In this document: in pieces, positions 25,809 to 33,896 of the stretch
How the letters are laid out: the number at the start of each line of letters is the position of its first letter
How positions within the stretch are numbered: position 1 is the first letter of the stretch
Assembly (NCBI GenBank): GCA_041394285.1
Contig: JAWKIL010000012.1
Span: 97,442-161,441, forward strand
DNA: 64,000 nt
Source: CADEDH01 sp041394285
GTDB lineage: Bacteria > Actinomycetota > Acidimicrobiia > Acidimicrobiales > SZUA-35
Reading direction: 5' to 3'
The notes under the pieces: generated by a model
Told to the model about the DNA's origin: nothing
What the model saw: the letters and a program-made list of their open reading frames with translations, nothing else
Database searches by the model: none
Translations under genes and position numbers: made by a program

Positions 25809-26844
25809 ACGCCGCTTCCGCGCCCTGGGCAGCGACTGCCACCTGATCGTCGAGACGGGGGCGGCGGGCGTCGACGGCGACGCCCTCGCCGACCGGGCCG
25901 TGGCCCGGGTGGCCGAGCTGGAGCGGCTGTGGAGCCGGTTCGACCCGGCCAGCGACGTGTCGCTGGTCAACACCGCCTCACCTCACCCGGTGGCCGTGGC
26001 GCCGGAAACGATCGAGCTGGCCCGCCGGGCGGCGGAGGCGGCCCGGGAGACCGGCGGTCGCTTCGACGCCACCCGGCTCCCGGCCCTGGTGGCCGCCGGC
26101 TACGACCGGACCTTCGCCCTCATCGCCGCAGCCGAATCGGCCCGGGGTCCCCGTCCCGACCGGTCCCTGGGTGATCCCGCCGCTGGCACCGCCGACGAAG
26201 CCGGTGCCGGCGGCAGGCGGCCCCTGCCTCCGCCGCCTCGGGTGCTGGCCCCCGGCGCCGCCCTCACCGTCGACGCCGACGCCGACACGGTGGCCGTGGC
26301 CGCCGGGCACGGCCTCGACCCGGGCGGCATCGGCAAAGGCCTGGGCGCCGATCTGGTGACGGCCGAGTTGCTGGCGGCCGGGGCCGAAGGGGCGCTGGTC
26401 AACCTGGGCGGCGATCTCCGGGTCCGGGGCCGGGGGCCCGACGAGGGCGATTGGCCCCTCTCGGTGACCCATCCCTTCGATCCCGAGGTCGAGCTGCTCC
26501 GCCTGGCCGTCGGCGACGGGGCCCTGGCCACCAGCAGCCGCCTGCTGCGGCGCTGGCACGATCGTGGCGGCCGCCCGGTCCACCACCTGCTCGATCCGTT
26601 CACCGGTGTCCCCACCCGGACCGACGTGGTGGCTGTGACCGTGCTGGCGGCCGAAGGCTGGTGGGCGGAGGCCCTCACCAAGGCCCTGTTCACCCTCGAC
26701 GCCGCCGAGGGCCTGGGCCACGTGCACCACGCGGCGGCCGTGATCGTCGACCGGGACGGGCGGGTGCACGCCTCGCCCGAGCTCCTCCCCCTCCTCGCCG
26801 CCCACCCGATCGGAACCCACGGAGCAGCGGGAGCGCTCCCATGA
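25798..26844 (+). CDS. apbE: FAD:protein FMN transferase (ApbE family)
   Basis: A 348-residue ApbE-type enzyme, which attaches FMN covalently to Ser/Thr of a target flavoprotein using FAD and Mg. It starts AERRFRALGSDCHLIVE. The FAD-binding loop is LDPGGIGKGLGADLV, VNLGGDLRV follows, then ALATSS and HHLLDPFTGVP. The metal site AEALTKALF replaces the common A-D-A-L-x-T-A. An Arg/Pro-rich insertion of about 40 residues lies near 120-160. GTG 25798 overlaps the preceding TGA and fits the family N-terminus. Its stop overlaps the next start as ATGA. No FMN-binding target domain is obvious nearby, so its acceptor may be elsewhere. Confidence 0.88.
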   Translation: MAAERRFRALGSDCHLIVETGAAGVDGDALADRAVARVAELERLWSRFDPASDVSLVNTASPHPVAVAPETIELARRAAEAARETGGRFDATRLPALVAAGYDRTFALIAAAESARGPRPDRSLGDPAAGTADEAGAGGRRPLPPPPRVLAPGAALTVDADADTVAVAAGHGLDPGGIGKGLGADLVTAELLAAGAEGALVNLGGDLRVRGRGPDEGDWPLSVTHPFDPEVELLRLAVGDGALATSSRLLRRWHDRGGRPVHHLLDPFTGVPTRTDVVAVTVLAAEGWWAEALTKALFTLDAAEGLGHVHHAAAVIVDRDGRVHASPELLPLLAAHPIGTHGAAGALP

Positions 26845-27476
26845 TCTCCCAGACGTGGTGGTACGTGGCCCGGGCCACCGGCATCACGGCCTGGGTGCTG
26901 CTGGCCCTGTCGGTGGTGTGGGGCCTGCTGCTGTCCACCAGCGTGCTCAAGAGCTGGTCGGCCCCCAAATGGCTGCTCGATCTCCACCGCTTCATGGGCG
27001 GCCTGGCCCTGGTGTTCACCGCCCTGCACCTGGGTGGTCTGGTGGCCGACAGCTATGTGCAGTTCGGCCCGGCCGACCTGCTGGTGCCGCTGGCATCGCC
27101 GTACAAGACGTGGCCGGTGGCCGGCGGCATCCTCGCCCTCTACACCCTGGCGGCGGTGGAGGTGACGTCGCTGGCCATGTCACGCCTGCCCCGGCGCTGG
27201 TGGAAGCGGATCCACCTCACGTCGTTCGCCTGCTACTGGCTGGCCACCGTCCACACGATCACCGCCGGCACCGACGCCACCTCTCCCTGGCTGTGGTGGA
27301 CCACCACCGGCGTCTCGGCCGTCGTGGTGTTCCTCACCCTGTACCGGGTCCTGGCCGACGCCGACGCCCGCCGCCCGGCCCGGCGCCGGCGGCCCGCCGG
27401 GGCCGGAGCGTCCCGGGTGTCTGGCGCTGCGGCCGACCCCTCGAACATGATGGGCGCCACGGCCCGGCGGCGCTGA
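26841..27476 (+). CDS. ferric-reductase-like heme membrane protein
   Basis: A 211-residue membrane protein with about five helices. His pairs in helices are placed as in ferric reductase/cytochrome-b-like domains: LDLHRFMGG with TALHLGG, and RIHLTSFACYWLATVHT. They could bind one or two b hemes. The tail after about 175 is Arg/Pro/Gly-rich and cytoplasmic. It is translationally coupled to ApbE (ATGA overlap). Together they could carry electrons across the membrane to a covalently bound flavin, as in known ApbE-linked flavin systems; the direct partner is not shown. Confidence 0.82.
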   Translation: MISQTWWYVARATGITAWVLLALSVVWGLLLSTSVLKSWSAPKWLLDLHRFMGGLALVFTALHLGGLVADSYVQFGPADLLVPLASPYKTWPVAGGILALYTLAAVEVTSLAMSRLPRRWWKRIHLTSFACYWLATVHTITAGTDATSPWLWWTTTGVSAVVVFLTLYRVLADADARRPARRRRPAGAGASRVSGAAADPSNMMGATARRR

Positions 27477-27531
27477 CCGCCAGCCGCAACACGACGCCGC
27501 CCCCACGGGCGCCCAGCGCTGGAGGAACGAG

Positions 27532-28305
27532 ATGGACTTGGAGTACTGCCGGGTCGACAAGGCCGACCACGTGATGACGGTCACCCTGAACCGGCCCGAC
27601 CGGCTCAACGCCCTGCACCCCCCGGCCAACCTGGAGCTGGGCACCGTCTTCGACGACTTCGCCTCCGACGACGACATGTGGGTGGCCATCATCACCGGCG
27701 AGGGACGCGGCTTCAGCGCCGGCAACGACCTCCGTTACCAGGCCGAGGGGGGCGAGCGGGTGGCCACCCCCCGGGGCTTCGGCGGCCTCACCTCCCGGTT
27801 CGACCTGACCAAGCCGGTGATCGCCGCCGTCAACGGCGTGGCCATGGGCGGCGGGTTCGAGATCGCCCTGGCCTGCGACATCATCATCGCCTCCGAGGCC
27901 GCCACCTTCGCCCTGCCCGAGCCCCGGGTGGGCCTGGCCGCCCTGGCCGGCGGCCTCCAGCGGCTCCCCCGCCAGATCGGCTCCAAGCGGGCCCTGGGCA
28001 TGATCCTCACCGGGCGCCACGTCCCGGCGTCGGAGGGATACGAGCTGGGCTTCGTGAACAAGGTGGTGCCGGCCGACGAGCTGCTGGCCACCGCCCGGGA
28101 GTGGGCCGGCATGATCTGCGCCTGCGCCCCGTTGTCGGTGCGGGCCTCGAAGGATGTCGTCTACCGCAGCCTCGACATGGCGTCGCTGGAGGAGTCGATC
28201 AAGGCCAGCTACGACTCGGTGAAGGCCATGGCCACCAGCGAAGACTTCGTCGAAGGCCCCAAGGCCTTCTCCGAGAAGCGCGCCCCCAACTGGAAGGGGC
28301 GGTAG
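27532..28305 (+). CDS. enoyl-CoA hydratase/isomerase family protein
   Basis: A 257-residue crotonase-fold enzyme. The oxyanion-hole segments are GRGFSAGNDL and NGVAMGGGFEIALACD. The catalytic region ALPEPRVGLAALAGGLQRLP keeps the Glu just before the helix. It starts with VTLNRPDRLNAL, typical of the family. A good GGAGGAA site precedes ATG 27532. It may hydrate enoyl-CoA in fatty-acid or side-chain breakdown, consistent with the CoA transferase and PhyH genes in the window, but crotonase-fold substrates cannot be told from sequence alone. Convergent with a PhyH gene across a strong hairpin. Confidence 0.9.
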   Translation: MDLEYCRVDKADHVMTVTLNRPDRLNALHPPANLELGTVFDDFASDDDMWVAIITGEGRGFSAGNDLRYQAEGGERVATPRGFGGLTSRFDLTKPVIAAVNGVAMGGGFEIALACDIIIASEAATFALPEPRVGLAALAGGLQRLPRQIGSKRALGMILTGRHVPASEGYELGFVNKVVPADELLATAREWAGMICACAPLSVRASKDVVYRSLDMASLEESIKASYDSVKAMATSEDFVEGPKAFSEKRAPNWKGR

Positions 28306-28353
28306 CTTCCGGCGCTCGTGGCGGCGCCGGGTTCCACCCGGGCCGAACCGTCC

Positions 28354-28378
28354 GGGCCGGGGTCGCCATCCCCGGCCC
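28354..28378. terminator. bidirectional hairpin between convergent genes
   Basis: GGGCCGGGG (28354-28362) and CCCCGGCCC (28370-28378) form a perfect 9-bp stem with a seven-base loop, exactly between the stops of the enoyl-CoA hydratase and PhyH genes. No T-tract on either strand. Likely a shared terminator. Confidence 0.55.
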
Positions 28379-28380
28379 GC

Positions 28381-29178
28381 TCAGCGGGGCCAGGCCAGCG
28401 GGAAGTACGGGTGATCGAGCTCCGCTCCCTCGGCCAGCTCCCGGCTGAGGCCGGGGAACTCGGGCGACGTCTTCCACGGCCGATGGGCGAAGCGGGCATC
28501 GGCCCCCAGATAGCGCAGGGTGAGGACCCGCCGCCGGTGCTCGGTGGGGTTCCCGGGGGCCGAATGGACGGTGGCGAAATCGAAGAACACCACGTCGCCC
28601 GGCTCCAGCTCCCAACGCCGGATGTCGTAGAGCGAACGGTCGGCGTCGATGTCGGGGACCTCGGCCAGCGTGCCCTCGGGGAACCACTTGGCTTCCCGCT
28701 CCAGGAACGAGCGGGGAAGCCGCCACGGCCCCAGGTGCGAGCCGGCCCAGAACTCGGGGGAGCCGACCTTGGGCACCCGGTCCACCGGGATCCAGGCGCT
28801 GATACCCCGGCCGTGCACGTTGTAGTAGGGCTGATCCTGGTGCCAGGGAGTGGTGGCCTCGGTGCCGGGCTCCTTCACCAGCATGTGATCGTGGTAGAAG
28901 CGGGCCGTTGGCGAATCCATCAGCTCGGCCGCGGTGCGGGCCACGCCGGAGCGCAGCGCCACCTTGCCGATCTCGTCGATCTCGGCCCAGCGGCAGAAGT
29001 CCTCGACGAACAGGCCGGGGTCGTCGGGGCGGCTCAGCACCTGAGCTGCGCTGCTCCGGTTGGCAAGGATCTTACCGATGCCGGCTGCGATCAGTTCCAG
29101 CTCCGCCGAGGTCATCAGCCCCCGCACGACGACCACACCGTCGCGCGCGTAAGCAGAAACCACATCATCTGAAACCAT
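28381..29178 (-). CDS. phytanoyl-CoA dioxygenase (PhyH) family protein
   Basis: A 265-residue Fe(II)/2-oxoglutarate-dependent oxygenase. The iron facial triad is H-x-D in TPWHQDQPYYN (about residue 111) and the distal His in FATVHSAPGN, with the 2-oxoglutarate-binding Arg in RRVLTLRYLG. PhyH proteins hydroxylate acyl-CoAs or diverse small natural products. ATG 29178 is the only sensible start. A second PhyH gene lies at 34.5 kb; the two are quite different in sequence. Substrate unknown. Confidence 0.88.
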   Translation of the reverse strand: MVSDDVVSAYARDGVVVVRGLMTSAELELIAAGIGKILANRSSAAQVLSRPDDPGLFVEDFCRWAEIDEIGKVALRSGVARTAAELMDSPTARFYHDHMLVKEPGTEATTPWHQDQPYYNVHGRGISAWIPVDRVPKVGSPEFWAGSHLGPWRLPRSFLEREAKWFPEGTLAEVPDIDADRSLYDIRRWELEPGDVVFFDFATVHSAPGNPTEHRRRVLTLRYLGADARFAHRPWKTSPEFPGLSRELAEGAELDHPYFPLAWPR

Positions 29179-29353
29179 TGGTTCTTTCTACCTCGCGCGC
29201 TTCTGGCGCTCGGCCCGGGAACGGCGAGACTCACCAACTTGCAACACAAAGCACGGGAGCATGATCGAGGCGGGACAGGTCATGGAGTGCCAGTCCATCC
29301 GGGGAATCGACGATGCGACAAACTCTGGTTGAGCGACCGATGATGGACCCGAC

Positions 29354-30370
29354 GTGAAGCACCTCACCCTGGCCGAGCTGGACCAGCAGTGGTCCGAATT
29401 CGAACGGGCGGTGGACCGCACGCCCGAGATCGACCGCTGGTGCTCGGGGCTCGACTGGGTGCTCCCGGTGCACGCCGGGTTCGGGCCGGGGTCGAAGGCC
29501 GAGCCGCTGGTGCTGACCGACGGCACGGGGTGGGCGGTGCTGGCCCGCTACCGGCAGGGCAACGGCCGCCGGGTCATCGCCGGGCTGGAGCCGCTGTGGG
29601 GGTTCGCCTCCCCGCTGATCGGGCCGGAGCCCGAGGCGCTGGCCGACCGGGTGGCCCGGGTGCTGGCGACCGAGCCGTGGGACCAGCTGGTGCTGCCGGG
29701 GATGCCGGAGCTGGTGAGCGACACCTCGTTCCCGATGCGGGTGGCCACTCCCCTGGCCCAGCTCGGACCGGTGGGGATGGGGGCCGGCATCGTCCGCCAG
29801 GTGGCCGACCTCGGCGGGGGATACGAGCCGTGGTGGGCCCGCCGGTCGCCCCGCTTCCGCCGCAACCTGAGCCAGGCCGGGCGGCGGGCCGAGTCGGCCG
29901 GCCTGGAGGTGGAGGACGCCAGTGACGATCCCGATGTGTTCGAGCGGATCGTGGCGGTGGAGCGGCAGAGCTGGAAGGGGCAGGACGACACCGGGATCAC
30001 GGCCCCCGAGATGCTCGTCACCTACCGGGCGATGACGGCCCGGCTACAGGCCCGGGGCCGCCTCCGGGTGCTGGTGGCCCGTCTCGACGGGGCCGACGTC
30101 GGCTACATCCTGGGCGGGGTCCGGGCCGGCATCTACCGGGGGCTGCAGCTGAGCTACGACCGGGAGGCGGCGGAGCTGTCGGTCGGCCACCTCCTCCAGC
30201 ACCACCAGCTCCGGGCCCTGTGCCGGGCGGGCGAGGCCACCACCTACGACCTGGGGATGGACCTCGGCTACAAGGCCCGCTGGGCCGACCGGGCCGTGCC
30301 CACCTTCACCCTGGTGGTGAACCGGCCCCGGCGGCGCCGGCACGCCCGCCCGGCGCAGGGCACCGGGTAG
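29354..30370 (+). CDS. GNAT-like acetyltransferase (BioF2 type)
   Basis: A 338-residue protein resembling the BioF2-like or FemAB-related GNAT group. It has two GNAT-like halves. The second contains RRNLSQAGRRAESAGLEVE, VERQSWKGQDDTG and the strand-helix DGADVGYILGGVRAGIYRGLQLSYD, then LGMDLGYKARWADR, which is characteristic of these proteins. They transfer acyl or aminoacyl groups, for example in polysaccharide or lipid modification. GTG 29354 is the first start in the open frame. It precedes an F420-type oxidoreductase by nine bases. The 175-bp upstream spacer shows nothing I can name. Confidence 0.7.
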   Translation: MKHLTLAELDQQWSEFERAVDRTPEIDRWCSGLDWVLPVHAGFGPGSKAEPLVLTDGTGWAVLARYRQGNGRRVIAGLEPLWGFASPLIGPEPEALADRVARVLATEPWDQLVLPGMPELVSDTSFPMRVATPLAQLGPVGMGAGIVRQVADLGGGYEPWWARRSPRFRRNLSQAGRRAESAGLEVEDASDDPDVFERIVAVERQSWKGQDDTGITAPEMLVTYRAMTARLQARGRLRVLVARLDGADVGYILGGVRAGIYRGLQLSYDREAAELSVGHLLQHHQLRALCRAGEATTYDLGMDLGYKARWADRAVPTFTLVVNRPRRRRHARPAQGTG

Positions 30371-30379
30371 CGTGAGCCC

Positions 30380-31255
30380 ATGATCGACATCGGACGGGTT
30401 GGGATCTGGACCGGCGCCCTCGACGGCCATCCGGCGGGAGCGGTGCGGGAGGTGGCGGCCGAGCTCGACCAGGCCGGCTGGCCCACGCTGTGGATCCCCG
30501 AGACCGTGGGGCGCGACCCGTTCGTGGCCGCCGCCATGATCCTGGAGGCGGCACCCCGGATGAGGGTGGCCACCGGCATCGCCTCGATCTGGGCCCGGGA
30601 TGCGCTGACCACGGCCAACGCCACCCGCACCCTCAACGAGGCCTACGACGGCCGGTTCCTGCTCGGGCTGGGGGTGAGCCACCACACGCTCACCGAGTGG
30701 GTGCGCAAGCACTCCTACGCCAAGCCGCTCACCCGGATGCGGGAGTATCTGACGGCGATGGACAAGGCCCGCTTCACCGGGGTGCAGCCGGCCGAGCCGC
30801 CGAGCCGGGTGATCGCCGCCCTGGGGCCCAAGATGCTGGCCCTGTCGGCCGAGCTGGCCGACGGCGCCCACCCGTACTTCGTCCCCCCGGAGCACACCGT
30901 GCTGGCCCGGGAGGCGATCGGCGGCGGCAAGCTGCTGGCGGTGGAGCAGATGGTGGTGCTGGAGACCGATCCCGCCGTCGCCCGCGACATCGCCCGCCGG
31001 CACATGGGCATCTACCTGGGGCTGCCCAACTACGCCAACAACCTCATCCGGATGGGCTACAGCGAGGCCGACATCACCGGCGCCGCCGACAACGTGGTCG
31101 ATGCCATCGTGGCCTGGGGCTCGCTCGACGACGTGCTGGCCCGGGTCCGGGCCCACCACGACGCCGGCGCCGACCACGTGTGCGTCCAGGTGCTCACGGC
31201 CGACGCCGCCCTGCCCCGGTCGGGGTGGTCCGAGCTGGCCGGAGCGCTCCTCTGA
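30380..31255 (+). CDS. F420-type LLM oxidoreductase (TIGR03620-like)
   Basis: A 291-residue luciferase-like TIM-barrel enzyme of a small actinobacterial subgroup: RVGIWTGALDGHPAG at the start, DQAGWPTLWIPETVGRDPFV, RFLLGLGVSHH, AALGPKMLALSAELADGAHPYF and, near the end, DAGADHVCVQVLT. Members are predicted to bind F420. A close paralogue lies at 62.9 kb. The stop overlaps the start of the next small gene (TGATG), so they are co-translated. Substrate unknown. Confidence 0.88.
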   Translation: MIDIGRVGIWTGALDGHPAGAVREVAAELDQAGWPTLWIPETVGRDPFVAAAMILEAAPRMRVATGIASIWARDALTTANATRTLNEAYDGRFLLGLGVSHHTLTEWVRKHSYAKPLTRMREYLTAMDKARFTGVQPAEPPSRVIAALGPKMLALSAELADGAHPYFVPPEHTVLAREAIGGGKLLAVEQMVVLETDPAVARDIARRHMGIYLGLPNYANNLIRMGYSEADITGAADNVVDAIVAWGSLDDVLARVRAHHDAGADHVCVQVLTADAALPRSGWSELAGALL

Positions 31256-31455
31256 TGGGCGGGGCAGCCGGCCTGTTGGGCCTGGTCATCGGGGCGCTGG
31301 TCCTGTCGGTGCTGGCCGTGCTGGTGGACCGGCTGAACTTCCCCCAGCGCCCGTTCAAGCCCCGCAGCGTGCCCATGGCCGACGGCAAGGAACCCCTGCG
31401 GGACCGCACCGGCGCCCACATGGTCGACGAGTCGGGCGACCCCGCCCACCCCTGA
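31255..31455 (+). CDS. small single-helix membrane protein
   Basis: A 66-residue protein with one N-terminal membrane helix (GAAGLLGLVIGALVLSVLAVLVDRL) and a polar tail containing RPFKPRSVPMADGKEPLRDRTG. ATG 31255 overlaps the previous stop, so translation is coupled to the F420-type oxidoreductase. No known family recognised. It could anchor something at the membrane; this is only a guess from the topology. Confidence 0.6.
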   Translation: MGGAAGLLGLVIGALVLSVLAVLVDRLNFPQRPFKPRSVPMADGKEPLRDRTGAHMVDESGDPAHP

Positions 31456-31477
31456 TCCCCGGGGCCCTCGGGCTCGA

Positions 31478-31981
31478 TCAGCGGCGGCGGCGTTTGCCCG
31501 GACGGGCGGGGGCGGCGCCCCCGGTGCGGGAGGTGGGGCGGGGCTTGGGCCGGCTGGCCTGCGCCGGGAGGCCGGCCAGGTAGTCGAGGTAGACCTCGGG
31601 GGGCTGGGGCCGGCCCTGCATGGCGTGGAACAGGGCCTCGGACATGCCGGTGGCCACCATGTGCAGCGCCTCGTGGCGGGTGTAGCCCTTGGCCACGATC
31701 CGCTGGAGGGTGGGCCAGGCCTGGGGCGGGTCGTCGGTCAGCACCTGGTTGGCCACGATCAGGTGGAGGCTGGTGTGGAGGCGGAACCGCTCGTCCTCCA
31801 CGAGGTCGCCGGTGCGGGGGTGCTCGGCCTCGATGTAGCCGAGGCGGGTGTGCTCGTCGTCGAGGTCGGCCAGGGCGTCGGGGTCGTCGAGGTCCATGGC
31901 CGACAGGTCGGCGTCGGGGAACAGGAACGCCAGGCGCTCGGCCAGGTCGGACAGCTCGGGCTTGATCGGGGCATCAGGCAC
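31478..31981 (-). CDS. DUF1841-like protein
   Basis: A 167-residue protein whose centre matches the DUF1841 pattern: LHLIVANQVLTDDPPQAWPTLQRIVAKGYTRHEALHMVATGMSEALF, with regularly placed His and Glu residues that suggest a helical metal- or ligand-binding bundle. The tail after about 140 is Arg/Pro-rich and disordered. GTG 31981 overlaps the end of the histidine kinase by eight bases, so it belongs to the response regulator-kinase operon. Molecular function is unknown. Confidence 0.72.
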   Translation of the reverse strand: MPDAPIKPELSDLAERLAFLFPDADLSAMDLDDPDALADLDDEHTRLGYIEAEHPRTGDLVEDERFRLHTSLHLIVANQVLTDDPPQAWPTLQRIVAKGYTRHEALHMVATGMSEALFHAMQGRPQPPEVYLDYLAGLPAQASRPKPRPTSRTGGAAPARPGKRRRR

Positions 31982-33122
31982 AGCCGACAGCCTGCCCCGC
32001 TCCGCTCCCGGGCGCTACTCGAACGGTTCGGCCAGAGGCAGCCGGGGCCGTTCCGTCGGGTACGGCGGGCAGCAACACGGCGACCCGGAGCCCGCCGGCG
32101 GTGCTCGGTGTGATCGTGAGCGCTCCGTTGTGAGCTCTTGTGATGCTGTTGACGATGGCCAGGCCGAGCCCGACGCCGGCGTGGGCGCCGCGTATCCGTT
32201 CGGCGCCTCGTTGGAACGGCTCGACGAGCGTGGCGGCCAACGCCGGCGGGACCAGCCCGCCCGTGTTCTCCACCATGAGCACGGCGCCTCCCGGGCCGAC
32301 CCCGGTCGTGACCCGAACCGACCCGCTGTCGGCGAGATTGTGGACGATCGCATTGTGGACGAGGTTCGTGGTCAGCTGGAGAAGAAGCGCGGGCGACCCC
32401 AGCGTGGGGGTGACGTCGCCCGTGGTCTCGATCGAGACGCCGCGCTCCTCGGCCAGCGGCAGGAGCGATTCCGCCGCCTCCTCCATCACCAGCGAAAGGT
32501 CCACGACCTCGCGGGTGAATGATCGCTGGTCGGCCCGGCTGAGCACGAGCAGCGCCTCCGTCAGCTCGATCGCCCGGGCGTTGACGGCCAGGAGGCGGTC
32601 GACGAGCTCGCCGGTGTCACCGGTCGGATCCCGGCGCGCCACCTCGAGCATCGTCCGGGTGATGGACAGCGGCGTGCGCAGCTCATGGGAGGCATTGGCG
32701 GCGAAACGACGCTGTTCGAGCACGTGTGCTTCGAGCCGGGCCAGCATGGTGTCGAAGTCGTCGGCCAGCTCCCGGATCTCGTCCCGACGACCGGGGAGTC
32801 GGATCCGGTGGGAGAGGGAGCCGGTCGCCGCTTGCCGGGTGGCGTCGGTGATCCGGGTGAGGGGCCGGAGCATCCGGCCGGCCAGCAACCAGCCGCCCAG
32901 CAGCCCGAACACCAACAGAAAGCCCAGCGCCAGGGCGGCGATCGGAGCGAAACTGCGCACGAGGGCGTCGTGGCTCTGCACGAAGAACACCACCCCCGGG
33001 TGCACGCCCCGCGAAAGCGAGAAGTACCCGACCCCGACGAGCACCGCGCCGGCCAGCATGACGAAACCGGCATAGCTGACCGTGAGCTTGAGGCGGACGC
33101 TCAAACCAGCGGGTCTATCCAC
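31974..33122 (-). CDS. membrane sensor histidine kinase
   Basis: A 382-residue kinase with two membrane helices (about 13-35 and 60-82) and a very short extracytoplasmic loop, then HAMP (MLRPLTRITDATRQAATG). H146 is in FAANASHELRTPLSIT. The ATPase domain has LLLQLTTNLVHNAI, VENTGG and GVGLGLAIVNSI. The short loop means sensing is probably within the membrane, as in VanS-like or intramembrane-sensing kinases. GTG 33122 overlaps the response regulator stop by eight bases. Neighbouring genes include a VanY-like peptidase. Confidence 0.9.
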   Translation of the reverse strand: MDRPAGLSVRLKLTVSYAGFVMLAGAVLVGVGYFSLSRGVHPGVVFFVQSHDALVRSFAPIAALALGFLLVFGLLGGWLLAGRMLRPLTRITDATRQAATGSLSHRIRLPGRRDEIRELADDFDTMLARLEAHVLEQRRFAANASHELRTPLSITRTMLEVARRDPTGDTGELVDRLLAVNARAIELTEALLVLSRADQRSFTREVVDLSLVMEEAAESLLPLAEERGVSIETTGDVTPTLGSPALLLQLTTNLVHNAIVHNLADSGSVRVTTGVGPGGAVLMVENTGGLVPPALAATLVEPFQRGAERIRGAHAGVGLGLAIVNSITRAHNGALTITPSTAGGLRVAVLLPAVPDGTAPAASGRTVRVAPGSGAGQAVGCA

Positions 33123-33807
33123 CGGTTGCCTCCCCGCCGGAGCCCAGCCGGGCGTCGATGCGGTAGCCCACCCCGGGCACGGTGGCGATGATCCACGGCT
33201 CACCGAGGCGTTTGCGCAGGGCCGAGATGGTGATGCGCACGGCGTTGGTGAACGGGTCGGCGTTCTCGTCCCATGCCCGCTCCAGCAGCTGTTCGGCGCT
33301 GACGGCACCCCCTTCGGCATCGACGAGCACCTCGAGCACGGCGAACTGCTTCCGGGTGAGCGCGATGTAGCGCCCCTGGCGATAGACCTCCCGGCGGAAC
33401 GGATCCAGGCGCAGTCCGGCGATCTCCCGCACCGGAGGCCGGTGGCGGGAGCGCCTGCGGTCGAGCGCCCGGAGGCGGAGCACGAGCTCCCGCAGCTCGA
33501 ACGGCTTGGTCAGGTAGTCGTCGGCACCGAGCCCGAACCCGGCGGCCTTGTCGTCGAGACGATCGGCGGCGGTCAGCATCAGGATCGGCATGCCGCTACC
33601 CGAGGCCACGATGCGTCGGGCGATCTCGTCGCCCGAGGGTCCCGGGATATCGCGGTCGAGCACGGCGATGTCGTAGCTGTTGACGCTCAGCAGCTCGAGG
33701 GCGCTGTCACCGTCGCCAGCGATATCGGCTGCGATGGCGTCGAGGCGGAGGCCGTCGCGAATGGCTTCCGCCATCAAGGGCTCGTCCTCGACGATCAGCA
33801 CACGCAC
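33115..33807 (-). CDS. OmpR/PhoB-family response regulator
   Basis: A 230-residue regulator with receiver residues E7-D8, D51 (IAVLDRDIPGP), T79 and K101 (YLTKPFE), and a winged helix ending VPGVGYRIDARLG. It is close to the VanR/CseB type. It overlaps the kinase gene and is divergent from a VanY-like D,D-peptidase gene. The 89-bp divergent spacer contains CCGTATCG twice at an 11-bp period, a probable binding site. Together this suggests a cell-wall-responsive system; that is inference from neighbours. Confidence 0.94.
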   Translation of the reverse strand: MRVLIVEDEPLMAEAIRDGLRLDAIAADIAGDGDSALELLSVNSYDIAVLDRDIPGPSGDEIARRIVASGSGMPILMLTAADRLDDKAAGFGLGADDYLTKPFELRELVLRLRALDRRRSRHRPPVREIAGLRLDPFRREVYRQGRYIALTRKQFAVLEVLVDAEGGAVSAEQLLERAWDENADPFTNAVRITISALRKRLGEPWIIATVPGVGYRIDARLGSGGEATGG

Positions 33808-33831
33808 ACTTCCGCGAGGGTACCGGCTGCC

Positions 33832-33861
33832 CCGTATCGTCGCCGTATCGAAAATTCCGTA
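33832..33861. promoter_or_regulatory. direct repeats in divergent regulator/peptidase promoter
   Basis: CCGTATCG at 33832-33839 and 33843-33850 is an exact 8-bp repeat one helical turn (11 bp) apart, and CCGTA recurs at 33857. It is followed by an A/T-rich patch (GAAAATTCC) rare in this DNA. It lies midway between the divergent starts, as expected for an operator of the OmpR-type regulator. Confidence 0.5.
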
Positions 33862-33896
33862 CGTGCCGGCAACACCTCGCCGTTCTCAATGACGGG

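Noticed and set aside
25156..26844. Single fused protein (membrane helix, Pro-rich linker, ApbE)
   Set aside because: Third-position G/C and the natural stop next to the ApbE start indicate two genes with a frameshift in the first.
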